Source of the DNA: Haberlea rhodopensis
Taxonomy: Eukaryota; Streptophyta; Magnoliopsida; Lamiales; Gesneriaceae
Reading direction: 5' to 3'
DNA length: 64,000 nt
Assembly: GCA_907163345.1 (NCBI GenBank)
Contig: CAJQUN010000420.1
Coordinates: 372,001 to 436,000, forward strand
The notes under the pieces are model-generated. The model saw only the letters and a program-made list of their open reading frames with translations, was not told the DNA's origin and ran no database searches. Positions 22,576-34,004 of this stretch are shown piece by piece. The position numbers were made by a program, and so were the translations under genes. The first letter of the stretch is position 1. The number at the start of each line of letters is the position of its first letter.

Positions 22576-24270
22576 TGATCGCTTTTATTTTAAACAATTA
22601 ATTCCAATCTAGCGATTTTAGACCGCAAGTGCACGGTGTCAAGTTTTAGTATAGATAGGAAGATACGGATTGTCAAACCCACAGGGACTAATAAGCAAGT
22701 ACCAAATAAGATGTCTTTTAACTATATTTAACCTACGATAATTAATTTATAATTAACAACTAATTAATTAATAAAAACTACTAATCCAACAAGTCAATAA
22801 AAGTAAACGAGAAAAATCCACTAGAGAAGATTATCGAGACTTTGGCTCACCAATGCAATCCCCTACAATTCTCGATTGAATATTCAAATATTTCTAAGGT
22901 GACGAGTTCTCCCAATTTATCTAATACACTCTCTCGAGCTATATTAAACCTAACACCGAATTGCAGTAAGTAACTCTCGTTCACTTATTTAACAATTCAA
23001 TGTTGCATAAGATCCATGAAACTCATAGCTTTCGATTACTAGATATCTATGGCTATCACACATGTATTTGACGTCATCGCTCGATCTCGGTCTGAAATCC
23101 ATGGTATGAATTATCAATTCCGTATCATAAAATCATCTCTCGATCTCAATTATGATACTAACATCATTCAAAGGTGATCAATCCTCTAAAAGAATGAAGA
23201 ACACAAAACATACGCAAAGAACTATAAGAATTCAATCATTAAATCATCAAATCGAAGGTTCATAACAAAGGTTCGCCTAGCCTCGATAAATAAATTAGTT
23301 CAACATAGTAAATCAAAGCAAATCAAAACTAATAGTAAAAGACAAGAATAAACTCCCGATGTCGACTTCGGTTGTAGATCCTCGCTCCTTCTCTTGCTTC
23401 CTTCTCGATCGTCTCTTTTTATCGCCTTGTTGGGTTGTTCCAAATCCTAGGGTGAAGTGGTGATGGTGGATGATGGTGATGAGTGTTGGAAGAAGAGTGG
23501 AAGATTGGTGGAGGTTTTTACGTGTGGTGGAGTGAAGGAATTGGCATGAGGTTGAATTAGGGTGAAGGTGTGTGAAGGAGGCGTGTGGTTTGGATGGTGA
23601 ATGGGTGTATGGAGGTGTGTAGTCTTTTTCTAGGGTTCCCCATCTGATATATCCCTCTTTTTGGCTAATATTTCGAGCTATGTAGGGTTGGAGGCTAGGA
23701 GGATGGAATAGAATCCAACTTGGAAGGCAAGAAATCAAGTTTCCATATTTTTCAAAACTCTAGGCGATCGATCGGGACAGAGGGGGCGATCGATCGAGCT
23801 GGACAGTAGAAATTCGTGGCTTTTTTCAGCCTTTCTCGATCGATCGGAAATCCTTGCTCGATCGATCGAGCTTCACAATAAGTTTCTTCGCCTTTTCAGC
23901 TTCTGGCGAGTTTCGTATTTTGGCCGTAACTTTCTCATACAAACTCCAAATTTGATGAATCAGCTGTCCACGCGAAGATAAGAGAAAGTTATACAACTTT
24001 TATATGGACCACATTTCCAAAACCTGGCTCGAACATATAGTAAGTGGAGGAGAAAGGAGCAACATGTGTCTTGGATTCCGGTTTTTTCCTCTTTTCTTCA
24101 ACTTTATTCATTTTTTCATCATTTTAGCTTGATTTCTTCACCTTTCCCTCATTTCAACATTGATTCCTGAAATAGAGAAATATATACCATAAACCGTAAA
24201 ATAATCCAAGAATCAACACAAAAACATATACATATCATAGCCTAAAAACGCGTAATATTCAACCCTATCA
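22576..24270. mobile_element. S2: solo-LTR-like insertion (1,695 bp) with perfect target-site duplication
   Basis: It starts TGATCGCTTTTATTTTA, ends AACCCTATCA and is flanked by GGTAT on both sides (22571-22575 and 24271-24275). Same family as S1 by its ends and several inner blocks (CTCTCGAG...ATATTAAACCTAA). Read in reverse, it starts TGATAGGGTTGA and ends in the CACCGTGCACTTGCGG block. CGATCGATCG palindromes sit at about 23763-23870. No gag-pol. It is a solo LTR or a very short non-autonomous element. Confidence 0.78.
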
Positions 24271-24293
24271 GGTATGATTGGAAATACCAGAGC

Positions 24294-26117
24294 TGTAAGG
24301 ACCCTAGTTCCTTAAGTGCGGATTAAAGGCGTAAATAGAGCTAACATACATCTATAGAGTATAAAGATCGTGTTGATGCTTTGAGCTGGATTACAGTGCC
24401 AAAACCACGAGCATGTAACAAACCATATTCACAATAATATGATTGTAATTTAGAAATGCATAAACCGTAAATACGAATCACTTCCTGTATTTAATACATT
24501 TAATGCTCCATTTGGTTGTTCCTGTATCACAATCAACCCAATAGATTATAACACCAATATGTATGTCATGACATGCATCCATTCCATGTACCCCGTGTTC
24601 GATTTCCAAGTCTTATTATATAAGTGGCATAATACCCCTCGCGTTAACATGACAACGAAAATACCCATCGCTTAGACAATACCAGCGGCACTAATATCCA
24701 TCGTTATAAATATGACAGCGGTCGTGTTCTTCGCTTCATATTAGCGGCAAATATTCTCTCATCGCTACGGTATGACAGCGGCAAGTATTCACATCGCTAC
24801 GCCACTGGCGGCAAGTATTCTTCATCACTGTAATATAATCTCGACTTACAATTACATGCACCAATGCATCCTATGTACTCATGCAACCATAATGCATAAC
24901 CAAGACCATGTATGCAACCACAATGCATAATTAAATCCATGTAAGCAACCAAAATGCATAACCAAGTCCAATGCGTAAAATACGTTTTACCGTCCGATGC
25001 CCGTACGTCTCACTACGTACCTTAGTTCCAAAATGGAGATATCGATGGACTTTATCTCCTTGGTTGTGTCGCCACCTGGGATGGTTCTGCACAATCATAC
25101 AAACCAATATTAGAAGCCAATTTATGAACCAATACCAAAAATCCCATCAAAATAGCCAAAATCCAAAACAACACATTTTTAAGACTCGCAATCGATCGGC
25201 CCTTACGCTCGATCGATTGCGAGCTGACCATCCAGCGCCCAAAGCCTCGCTGCCCGCCTCGATAGATCGAGATGTCCTCACTGATCGATTGAGAAGTCGC
25301 CTCGATCGATCGGGAGTTCTTCTCGATCGATCGGGAAGACTTCAAAAATTCTGCCAGAAGCTCTGCCGCGCTCGATCGATCGAGGAGCTCTGTAAATGCG
25401 AGAAATCGCCATTAATGTGCACAAAACCCTACCAAACCACATTAACCCCATAATACCTCAATCCAATACATCAAAAACACTAATATAACTTCAAAACAAC
25501 CCTCAACAATAACATACTCCAAAACCCAACCAAAAACACCATATAATCAAACAAACTCACTTTAAATCCCCAAAACACAAACCCTATTCTTATCAAAATA
25601 CAAGAGAATAACACTAGGAGGGTTTATACCACTTGAAGCTTCAAACTTCTTGCAAGAACCAAGCAAAAGCAAGCTTTCCCCAAGTTTTCTCTCCTCCTCT
25701 AAAGCCAAGATCGAAAATGGGGTTTGGGGAAAGGGTTGGGAGTGATTCTAATTGAGAGTGATGGTTTAAATAGGAAAGTGGGGGTATAAGTGTTGGGATT
25801 AAAATATCATGGTACCCCAAAATTAGAATTGATGTATAAAATATCACAACATGATATTTTAAAAGCATTTTTCCAAAATGCACAAAAATCTCAATTAAAT
25901 ACATGCTTTACAAAATAATTATCAACCATCACAAATAAACCATAACACTCAATTTCTCAACATGCATCACATGCACCCCGAAATGCATTACCAGGTCACG
26001 CCCACCATGTGACTAAGCATTTCACCATAAAGCCAACACTAGATTAATTAACACCATAGATAATCACATAAACATAATTAATGCCCAATTGCATATAATT
26101 ATTTCGGGGATATCACA
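24294..26117 (-). repeat. Element E 3' LTR (1,824 bp)
   Basis: On the minus strand it runs TGTGATATCCCCG to ...GGGTCCTTACA. It contains AGCGG...CGCT units (about 24630-24830), the TACGT...ACGTA motif (25001-25021), the exon-like block with GGAGATAAAGT and a CGATCGATCG cluster (about 25187-25385). Confidence 0.88.
25187..25385. repeat. CGATCGATCG palindrome cluster, element E LTR
   Basis: About eight copies, several imperfect (TCGATCGATT, TCGATAGATC). Flanks are mostly CTC...GAG rather than GC...GC, so the outer arms differ from A but remain complementary. Confidence 0.85.
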
Positions 26118-26133
26118 ATACTCCCCTACTTAT
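26118..26133 (-). other. Polypurine tract of element E
   Basis: The minus strand reads ATAAGTAGGGGAGTAT next to the LTR. Confidence 0.84.
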
Positions 26134-26187
26134 AAGATTTCGCCCTCGAAATCGCATGCACTTACCCAAAACGAAACTAAACATAAG

Positions 26188-26916
26188 TCACATACTAGAA
26201 AATAGTTCCGGGTAATGCTGCACCATATGCTGCTCCGTCTCCCACGTGGCCTCCTCGACACCCCTGCGATCCCACTGAACCTTGACCATCGGTATCACTT
26301 TGTTCCGAAGTTTGCGATCAGCTCTATCCAGAATCCTGGCTGGCCGCTCCTCATAGGACACATCGGAGTCTAACTGCACTTCAGAAGGCTGCAACACATG
26401 CGATCAACTCATATTTCCGCAACATAGATACGTGGAACACGTCGTGAATACCAGACAACGATGGTGGCAATGCCAAACGGAAAGCCAAGACACTGATGCG
26501 TTGTAAAATCTCATACGGTCCCACATACCTAGGAGACAATTTCCCACGCATACCAAACCGTACCACACATCTGAAAGGTGAGATCTTCAAAAAGACTCTA
26601 TCTCCCAACTGAAACTCCAACGGTCTCCGCCGTTTATTAGCATAAGCTGCCTGTCTGTCCTGGGCTGCTTTCATTTTCTGCCTTATCACCTTTACCTTTT
26701 CTTCCATTTCCCGAACTAATTCTGGTCCTCGACTAATTTACGATCCAAGTCATCCCAACACAAGGGTGATCTACATCGTCTACCATAAAGGGCCTCAAAA
26801 GGAGCTATCTGAATGCTTGCCTGATAGCTATTGTTATAAGAGAACTCTACCAAGGCCACTGAATCCTGCCATGAAGTATCAAACTCCAACACACAAGTCC
26901 GTAGCATGTCCTTGAG
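26188..26916 (-). pseudogene. pol: Element E integrase C-terminus and chromodomain (broken)
   Basis: Three frame pieces are visible: 26716-26916 (LEFDTSWQDSVALVEFSYNN, LYGRRCRSPLCW), 26381-26707 (MKAAQDRQAAYANKRRRP, SPRYVGPYEILQRI) and 26188-26397 (VQWDRRGVEEATWE chromodomain). Frameshifts lie near 26715-26735 and 26400. The piece nearest the 5' side continues into unrelated sequence. Confidence 0.84.
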
Positions 26917-27072
26917 GATTTGGTGCGAGGCCGATGTTCTCGCGGTTGGTGTTTCGATCATGATGTGTTCATGAATCAATATTGTGGATCTGATTGGATT
27001 AAGAGGTCTTGGCAGTACCTGGAGTACGCCTGTGCAAATTTTGAGGAATAAATTTTATTAGTGGGGGATAAT
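26917..27072 (+). other. Element M 3' internal end with polypurine tract
   Basis: About 155 bp after the E junction. It ends in TTAGTGGGGGATAAT (27058-27072), which matches the tract TTAGTGGGGGATAT of element L and directly precedes the LTR. The first part has no recognised content. Confidence 0.65.
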
Positions 27073-29199
27073 TGTGATGCCCGGGGATTAATGGTGTAAA
27101 TCCCGGTGTGGTAATGATTCTTAATGGGTTTTAATGGTAGCAATTACGAATTAATTGTGGTGTTGGGACTCCCAAGAATTTTAAAATTCGGTATTTGGGC
27201 TCGTTGGATCCAAGGGTTGAGATTGTATTCTCATCGTGGTGATAAACCTTGGAATTGGGGTCTGGAGTCTGGGATGCTTTGTGTTGGGGCTGGTAATGGA
27301 AATTGAGATTGAGAGGTAATTATTGAACACAAATGATTTTTATTGAGTCATGATGTATTTGTGGAGGACTCGGGATTTTTGAGCCTTGGTACTATATATA
27401 CCAAGTGGACTCGGTGTTCAGGCATTCTCTCCTCTCTATTCTCTCTCTCACACGCCCAAACCCCTCCCTTTCCCCTCTTTTCTTCCTTGGAGCAAAATCG
27501 ATGGAGGCTCGACTTGGGAGCCGGATTTCTTGAAGATAATTTGGTAATACGCTTCCCCTCTTCTTTATCTTCAATTTGATTGTAGTATTGTGGTATTTGG
27601 TCGAGTTTTGAGTTGGGTTTAAGTTTTTTGATTTTAATGATTTTTGGGTTGGTATGTTTAAGGAAGATTTATGGTGTTTATGTTGAGGATTATGGTTTAA
27701 TGGGTGTTGGGTTTGTGTATTTGGGGGTTTTAAACTCGAAAATGCCATTTTGGGCTGTTGCAGTGCTCGCCGATCGATCGGCAATAGGGGCACGATCGAT
27801 CGCACGATTTTACAAAATCGGAAGACGATGAACAATACGCTCGATCGATCGAGCAAAGTTGCCGATCGATCGATATGGCTGCTCGATCGATCGAGCAAGG
27901 AAGAATTTTGGGCAACAATTTTCTGGAGCTCTCGATCGATCGAGCACTTCTAGTCGATCGATCGAGAGGCCCTGTTTTATGGTATATATTGTGTTGATGT
28001 TATGGAATCTATGCATGCTTCGCCCGGGGTCTTTAAGTTAATCGTCATGGATTGATGATATTTTTTGGGGATTGTGAACGTGCTTGGGCACGTGGTTGCA
28101 TGCTCATAAATAATTTTGAATTATTTAATGTGTTTAGCACGTGATTCATCGGTCACGGGACAAAGGCAAGGTTTGATTCGGAATACAGAATTATAAGGTA
28201 CGTATGACGTACGAGCATAGTCTTTTATATTATTGCAACTGTGAAATGCATGATATACTGTTAAAGCAATAAACTGGTAAGTATTGCAAATTATATGGTG
28301 CCGCTATGGAGCGAGCAATAGTTGGGATGTTGTTGCTACGGAGCGAACATCGGTCACGATGCCGCCGCTGTTGAGTGTGCAAAAGTATGGAATGCCGCCG
28401 CCATTGAGCGAGCGATGAAATATGATGTGATAGAACTATGGAATCATGACATAGATACATGCGTTATCTGTAATCATCAGTTGCATGATTTATTCATACT
28501 TAGTTATGAAACTGGCATGGTAAGAACGGGCATAGTTAATCAATGTGATGATTAACTGATTGAGAATTTGATGGTTTGGTTATTGTGAGAACAAGAACAT
28601 CGCGGGGAATCCTATGGGATTACGATACTATACAGGGAGTATCTTTTACATTACAACTTTATGTTCTGTAAATTATGAATTGTAATATTGCTATTATTGA
28701 GATGGTGGATTGGTATGCTCACCCCGTGTTGGGGCTGCTCTGTTGGGGCAGGTGGAACAGGTACAGCGGTAGCTCCAGAGTTGAGATCGAGCTATGGATT
28801 GGAGGTACTTCTAGGATCGAGGTACCAGTGCCGGTATTGGGTAGGGTACTTTTTATACATTAAATACACATTCACTCATTTGATGCTCGCATGTGAGCAC
28901 TGCTATATGTGTATATGGGTTGTATAAAGGGCATGAACCTTTCTCTTTTCATTAGTGGGTTGCATGCAATTAATTAAGGAATTGCTAAATGAATTGAGAA
29001 TATGTTAGTGTATTATAAGATGCATACTTAAGGGTTGAGTGGTATGGGGGATTTGAACATTATATGGAATAATGTAAGGAATTTTATTGTTGGTATATTA
29101 TGCTAATGGTTGCATGTAGTTTTCCCCCTGATTTCATGGTAGTATGTACTAAATACATTGGTTAATATACTAATAGCGGGTTAAGGGCACGGGTTCCAT
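27073..29199 (+). repeat. Element M 3' LTR (about 2.1 kb)
   Basis: It starts TGTGATGCCCGGGGATTAATGG. It shares ordered blocks with the L LTR: GGGCTCGTTGGATCCAAGGG, TTGAGATTGTATTC, the TACGT...ACGTA motif (28198-28214) and the block near 28715-28760 with CACCCCGTGTTGGGGCTG. The end is eroded near TTCCATA. It has a palindrome cluster that L lacks. Confidence 0.75.
27770..27972. repeat. CGATCGATCG palindrome cluster, element M LTR
   Basis: About seven copies. Examples are GCCGATCGATCGGC near 27769 and GCTCGATCGATCGAGC near 27839 and 27882. The outer arms differ from copy to copy yet stay self-complementary. Confidence 0.88.
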
Positions 29200-29205
29200 A
29201 TAGTA

Positions 29206-29352
29206 GACGTGACATCCTTATTGAGAGAGTTGCTTCACAAGAAAAATATAGCAGATCCACTAACAAAGCCTCTACGATGATTGATGTCAGATATCTTGGG
29301 AAGATGGTCTTAAGAGACATTAGTAGTTGGCTTTGGAGAAAGTGAAAAATAT
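29206..29352 (+). pseudogene. Copia RNase H C-terminal remnant
   Basis: A short frame contains KNIADPLTKPL, the hallmark end of copia RNase H, and another frame after it reads KMVLRDISSWLW, resembling the usual MGLR(D)...WL tail. A frameshift separates the parts and stop codons are present. It is only the last 45 or so residues. Confidence 0.75.
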
Positions 29353-30697
29353 TGTTGTCATATGTGATTTAAGTAAATCAATAGTTGATTGATTGTACAT
29401 GTAATCTTATTATGACAAATCTTTGTTTGAATGTTAATATACATGGAACTTTTTCAACTGTTTACCCATGCATCTTGATGCATTGATGAAGTCCTTGAGA
29501 TTGCTATAGTCTAGAGAATGTGGTTACGCATATGACGGTGACCATGAAATACATTCTCGACTATGATTTCTAAATGTTCCTAGTCGATGAGCATTCGAGA
29601 TTTTGATATCGATATATGCTCGTTAGAGACTAGTATTCATGATGCGTCTAGTGTAGTGCGCCGCGTTTCATCGGCGTTGGCTTGGAGAAGTCAGCACACA
29701 TGAATAGGTGCTCATTAGGAATGAGTTCACTGAACGAACATACTCGGAATTCTATAAGTGGTTACCATTTGTCGAGTATAGAAAATCTAGTCATAGTTGT
29801 GCACAATTACTCCTCATGACCCGAGGCGTCATCGAGGCCTTGACATATAGCTCTGTGCTTTGATTTAATGACTGATCACATGCGGGTCATAAAATTGTTA
29901 TTTTGGGTGTTCAGTGATGCTATCAGATGCCTATGATTGTCGTTGGGTATTCACCACTGGTCTTGATGAACCAGGGTGCCCTACGTGTTTTCTGTATATG
30001 ATTCAAAGAATCTCTGGCCAGAGTGGGTAGTGGTTGTGAAAAAAGGTGTTTTTCATATACGCACACAATGAATCATATAACATGAAACAAATACATAGTA
30101 ATTGAAATCATAGGGGTCTCGATCACCCAATGCCCTTGATTCAATCGGGATATATTGAGTGAAAGGAATGTTCTACATGCTAACTATGGCTGACAGGATC
30201 TCGTACGTTGCAAGTCATTTGCATCTAGGTCTTCGTGAAGCGCGAATGCTAGGCGCTACCCACGATCGGTAGGTTGTTGCTGGAATCATATTTCGACCAT
30301 TTTCTATTATAGGAGTTTAATTGACAATGTGACATTCAGGGTAAGCCCAAAGAAGTTATTTGACTTCTAAAATCACAAAGGTTGTGATCCTACTACTACG
30401 ATACACTTGAGCCTCGTTGGGTCACAATCAACCGGCCGCGATCTATCGATGGTAATTGAGACTTAAATGTTAAGTGCTCAAACTGAGTGATTTAGAAGAG
30501 ATGAATTTAATTTTGGAAATCTCCTCAATTTAGTGGAGTTTCTATATTTGAAAATGTTATAGTTATAGAAAGTTTTAAAATTAAAACGTGTGATATATTT
30601 ATGTCTCATAATTATGTACATTGATAGTATACCAAGTTGTTCAATTAGATTGAGTTACTTGGATTATGAGTTTGCAGTTTTGTATTGGCTTTTGTGC
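29353..30697 (+). other. Long non-coding 3' spacer of the copia element
   Basis: No coding frame between the RNase H tail and the polypurine tract. I see no repeats or RNA gene. It is unusually long for copia but could contain undetected older insertions. Confidence 0.5.
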
Positions 30698-30708
30698 AAG
30701 TGGGAGAT
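30698..30708 (+). other. Copia polypurine tract
   Basis: AAGTGGGAGAT directly before TGTTAG, a typical copia arrangement. Confidence 0.85.
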
Positions 30709-31083
30709 TGTTAGCATAAATGTCCAACAAACCAAACGTTGGCCCTATGGGCTTATGGACCCTAGCCCAATTAGCTGACTCATTTCAACTATAAATATAT
30801 ATGTTCATTCTCTACGGTTAAATGATTCCACACAATACACTCTATCTCATAGAAACACCGACATCACACTAGCACTGGTGCTGAGCTTGTAGATCTGGTC
30901 AGGTTGCTGGACTCAAGGGTCACTGCCATCAGATTCACGTCGGTGAAGGTTAATTCATTTTCGTGCATTTATGTATTTTAATATATGAATCAGGCGCGAT
31001 CGTCCGTCCCCGGGTCAGATCGTCCGTCCCCGGTTAATTTTCCGTTGCGTTTGGATCTGACGCCGGGGGATTGAAACCCAACA
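30709..31083 (+). repeat. Copia 3' LTR (375 bp)
   Basis: It starts TGTTAGCATAAATG and ends TTGAAACCCAACA, with short terminal inverted repeats TGTT/AACA. It has a good TATA box (CTATAAATATA, 30789-30799). A direct repeat CGATCGTCCGTCCCCGG-like occurs twice near 30996-31034. Confidence 0.87.
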
Positions 31084-31978
31084 TAAAACTAAATGAAAGT
31101 CATCTACAAGTGTGTATAGGTTATGACCGCATCCGGATATATCAGGGACAAATTAGGGGGGAAGACTGTCTTTCAATAGGATTAGTCGAGTAAAAACCGG
31201 GAACTTGGATTACCAAAAAAATATGTATTATTAGATTTTAATTTTAGACATGTATTATCAAATTTTCGAGATAAATGATTTAATCGATTGAATCTAAACT
31301 ATGAACGTGAAATATAGATTGCCCCGTTAGTATGTGCCACCAAATAGTTAATAGTTGTTGTCTATATAATGCAGGGCTTATTTATGGATCCTCTCTTTTC
31401 TATAGAAAATTCGACCTTAAAGTGGTGGTTACATTAACCGCAAATCCAATGGCCACAAATCGCAGTTGAATCTACAGTGAAGGTAATACCTCACAACAGG
31501 ATCGAAGTTCCGTTTTTACTTTATTCGATCCCCATTATACGAAAGTATAATTAACTTGTAGCTAGCCATTTATTATTAATTAATATCAACAATTCATGCG
31601 GTCCAGCACAAAATTAATTAATCTAAGACCACTCTTAGATTAAGATTAATATAATCAAGGTTTTATTGTTGTACTTTTTGATGTAACTCCCCAGCTCAAC
31701 TACCAACTACCCTCTGGAGTCTGGGCAAGGGAGACTACGCTTGTGATAGAGATGCACATAGAATTTGATAGTCATTTTACATAAATGTATAAGATGCAGA
31801 ATTACGCATTTAATGTACATAATTTTTTAAATCAAGGGTGAACAAAATGTATATTTTTAACATTATGTGCTATCAAGAAATAAACACCCCCTATTGGGGA
31901 AGTAATGTGATGCTCGATTCTTTTTATGTTTGTTAATAATTAATTAACTGTGATATATTGGATTTGAGACTGGCTTTT
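31084..31978. other. Unassigned 895-bp stretch
   Basis: AT-rich and without a convincing open frame. A TATA-like TCTATATAATGC occurs near 31360-31372, and GTGAAGGTAATACCTCACAACAGGATC near 31479-31505 has the feel of an LTR or transcript leader. It does not resemble the other elements in this window. It could be older element sequence or low-copy host DNA. Confidence 0.4.
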
Positions 31979-32884
31979 TGTAAGGCCCCAACACTTAAAC
32001 TCGTCATTAGTTCATTTATGACGTCGTATGTGTATAAATTTTTCATTTTCTTTTCATTCTTTAAAACGAATCATTACTTGTTTCCCATAATCCCAAGACA
32101 CAAACAAATGCTCAACATTATATGTTCATCTCTACCAACAAATAGACTCAGGGGTTTCACCCAATACCATCCCCATTATACCACTTTTGCATTGTGGGTT
32201 TTTATAAAAATTTGGGCAGAGTCTCCCCACAAACTGAGCTATCCACAAATAAAAACTCATCACATAATATAATTCCCGACCAGGGACAACACAATATTAA
32301 ACAGAATATAGAAACACAAGTAAATTCCCGGCCAGGGAAGACACCACACTAATAAGACAACAAAAAGTGGGTTTCAACACCCTTATACAGTCCATATACA
32401 CATACAAGTGCTCACAGAAGAGCAACGAATAACGGATATTCATCCAGATGCATAATTAGTATAAATACCGACCGCTCAACCTCGTATATCGGCTCAATCT
32501 CATACTATGCTTCTGGAAGCATCATCCAACAAGGTTCGAGCCTAGCACTCCAAAGCAGCATCGTACCTGTTGTACCTGTTTCAACAGAAACAGCCCCCAC
32601 ACAAGGTGAGCACACTCCCACTCAATATTCAATCACAAATCAACATACAAAATCATAATGCAATAATTTAAATTATTCAAAACTCATAAAGTATACTCCC
32701 TGTACAATTCCGAATTTGTATGGCTTCCACACACTGTTCCTGTTTCAAACTCACGCACTTCATAATGTCAAATTTAGTATTGTCACTGAAAATGTAATAC
32801 TCAACAACACTTATGAATTCAATACAGTTATTTATGCTCAAACATAAATAGTTCAACATCAATGTGAACCTGGTTATCCCAATG
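31979..32884 (-). repeat. Element I 3' LTR, piece 1
   Basis: It matches 58620-59534 and starts TGTAAGGCCCCAAC. Interrupted by element J, whose duplication CAATG is 32880-32884 and 41904-41908. Confidence 0.92.
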
Positions 32885-33638
32885 TGTGACATCCCCGAAA
32901 TGGTTAATTGCTAATTGGTGCATTAATTGTGATTACATGATTAATTATGTGGTAATTGATTATGTGTTGGGATTTATTTATCTTATGTGGAAATGCATGG
33001 TCATGTGGATAGGGTGACCCGGAATTGCATTTTAGGGTGCATGTGGTGCATGTTGGGTAAATATTATGGGAAGCATGATTTATTTGCCTTGGTTTATGAG
33101 AAATCATGTGTTAATTGATATTATGGTGCATTTTGAGTAAATGCTTTGAAAAATATCATGTTGGGGTGTTTTATACACCATGGAATTGCTTTGGTTGGCT
33201 TTTAATTAAATATACTCATTTTATCCCCAAACCCCACTTTACATCCCTCACTTTTAACTTTACCAAAATCAACACCCAAACCCTTACTTTCCCTTCCCAT
33301 TTTCGAGCACCAACTTTGGAGTGAAGAGAAGTCCTTGCAAAATCTTATATTGTGGAGTTTGTTGGGTGATTTGAGATCCCCAAGAGGTATGGGTACCTCA
33401 TGGTTTATTTTGTAAGGTTTTATTTGAGTTTGGTTTGGTTTTGAAGGGTTTAAAATGGGTTTGTGTTGGGTGTTATGGTTTTGGTAATATTTTGGTTGGA
33501 TGTGGTATATTTGAGTTTGTTATGTTGTTTATTGTTGGTTTTGAGTAGTTGGGTATGGTTGTTGTTGAGTTATGTAGGTTTGTTTGGATTTGGGAAGGAG
33601 AAGGGTGAATAGTGCCCGAATCTCGATTTCCCGCAGCT

Positions 33639-33850
33639 CGGCGATCGATCGGCGTCCGCTCGCGATCGATCGCGAGCAGCAGGGCTGAGGCAGTAAGCCT
33701 CAGCGATCGATCGCGAGCTTGGCGCGATCGATCGGCGAGGCCGCGATCGATCGGCGCTAGCTCCGCGATCGATCGCGGATTGTTTAAAAATGTTGGGCGA
33801 GGCAGTGTGTTCTCGCGATCGATCGGGGCTTGATGGAGATCGATCGCGAG
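33639..33850. repeat. CGATCGATCG palindrome cluster, element J 5' LTR
   Basis: Eight copies. Perfect longer palindromes include 33658-33677 (20 bp) and 33762-33779 (18 bp). Spacers are unrelated to those in element A although the rest of the two LTRs aligns. The 3' LTR copy is at about 40539-40750. Confidence 0.93.
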
Positions 33851-33940
33851 ACACCAAAATTAATGTTTTTGGGTGTTTTTGTGGGATTTTTGGTATTGGA
33901 CTATTATTGGGTTCTAATATTGGTATTTGTGAATATGTAG

Positions 33941-34004
33941 AACCAACCCAGGTGGCAACGCAGCCAAGGAATTGAGGTCCAACCACATTCCACATTTTGG
34001 AAAG
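33941..34004 (+). other. Exon-like conserved block in LTR J
   Basis: Preceded by GAATATGTAG and followed by GTACGT. It begins AACCAACCCAGGTGGC and ends GGAAAG. The element A counterpart on its minus strand is AACCATCCCAGG...GGAAAG|GTACGT. Confidence 0.5.

Larger units (their letters stand above)
24294..26916 (-). mobile_element. Element E: 5'-truncated gypsy chromovirus with 3' LTR
   Basis: A complete LTR (24294-26117), polypurine tract and about 0.8 kb of integrase and chromodomain coding remain on the minus strand. The element stops abruptly near 26916, inside the LEDML motif just after the integrase Glu, and M-like sequence follows. No target-site duplication can be paired, which suggests a deletion that removed the 5' two thirds. 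Confidence 0.85.
19860..29199 (+). mobile_element. Element M: degraded non-coding LTR element (LARD-like), 5' end missing
   Basis: Pieces at 19860-20973, 21865-22575, 24276-24293 and about 26917-27072, then a 3' LTR at 27073-29199. The internal part resembles the reverse complement of the internal region of element L: the stretch near 20470-20620 has the same words in the same order (TCGTTGGAATG, GGCCAAGTGA, ACATGGTCACACC) as 46800-46910 of L. No gag-pol is recognisable. It carries insertions S1, S2 and E, and its left end is element B. The reconstruction as one element is inference. Confidence 0.65.
29200..31083 (+). mobile_element. Element H: Ty1/copia 3' fragment with LTR
   Basis: The end of a copia RNase H, about 1.35 kb of non-coding 3' sequence, a polypurine tract and a 375-bp LTR with TGTT...AACA ends. 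The left edge at about 29200 abuts the eroded end of the M LTR. The rest of the element is not in the window. Confidence 0.78.

Noticed and set aside
23313..23738. 141-codon frame in S2
   Set aside because: His/Ser/Thr-rich chance frame in an LTR-like insertion; no recognisable domain.
25052..25345. Possible CRISPR-like array from regularly repeated CGATCGATCG words
   Set aside because: Repeat cores are only 10-14 bp, spacing is irregular and the context is a plant LTR.
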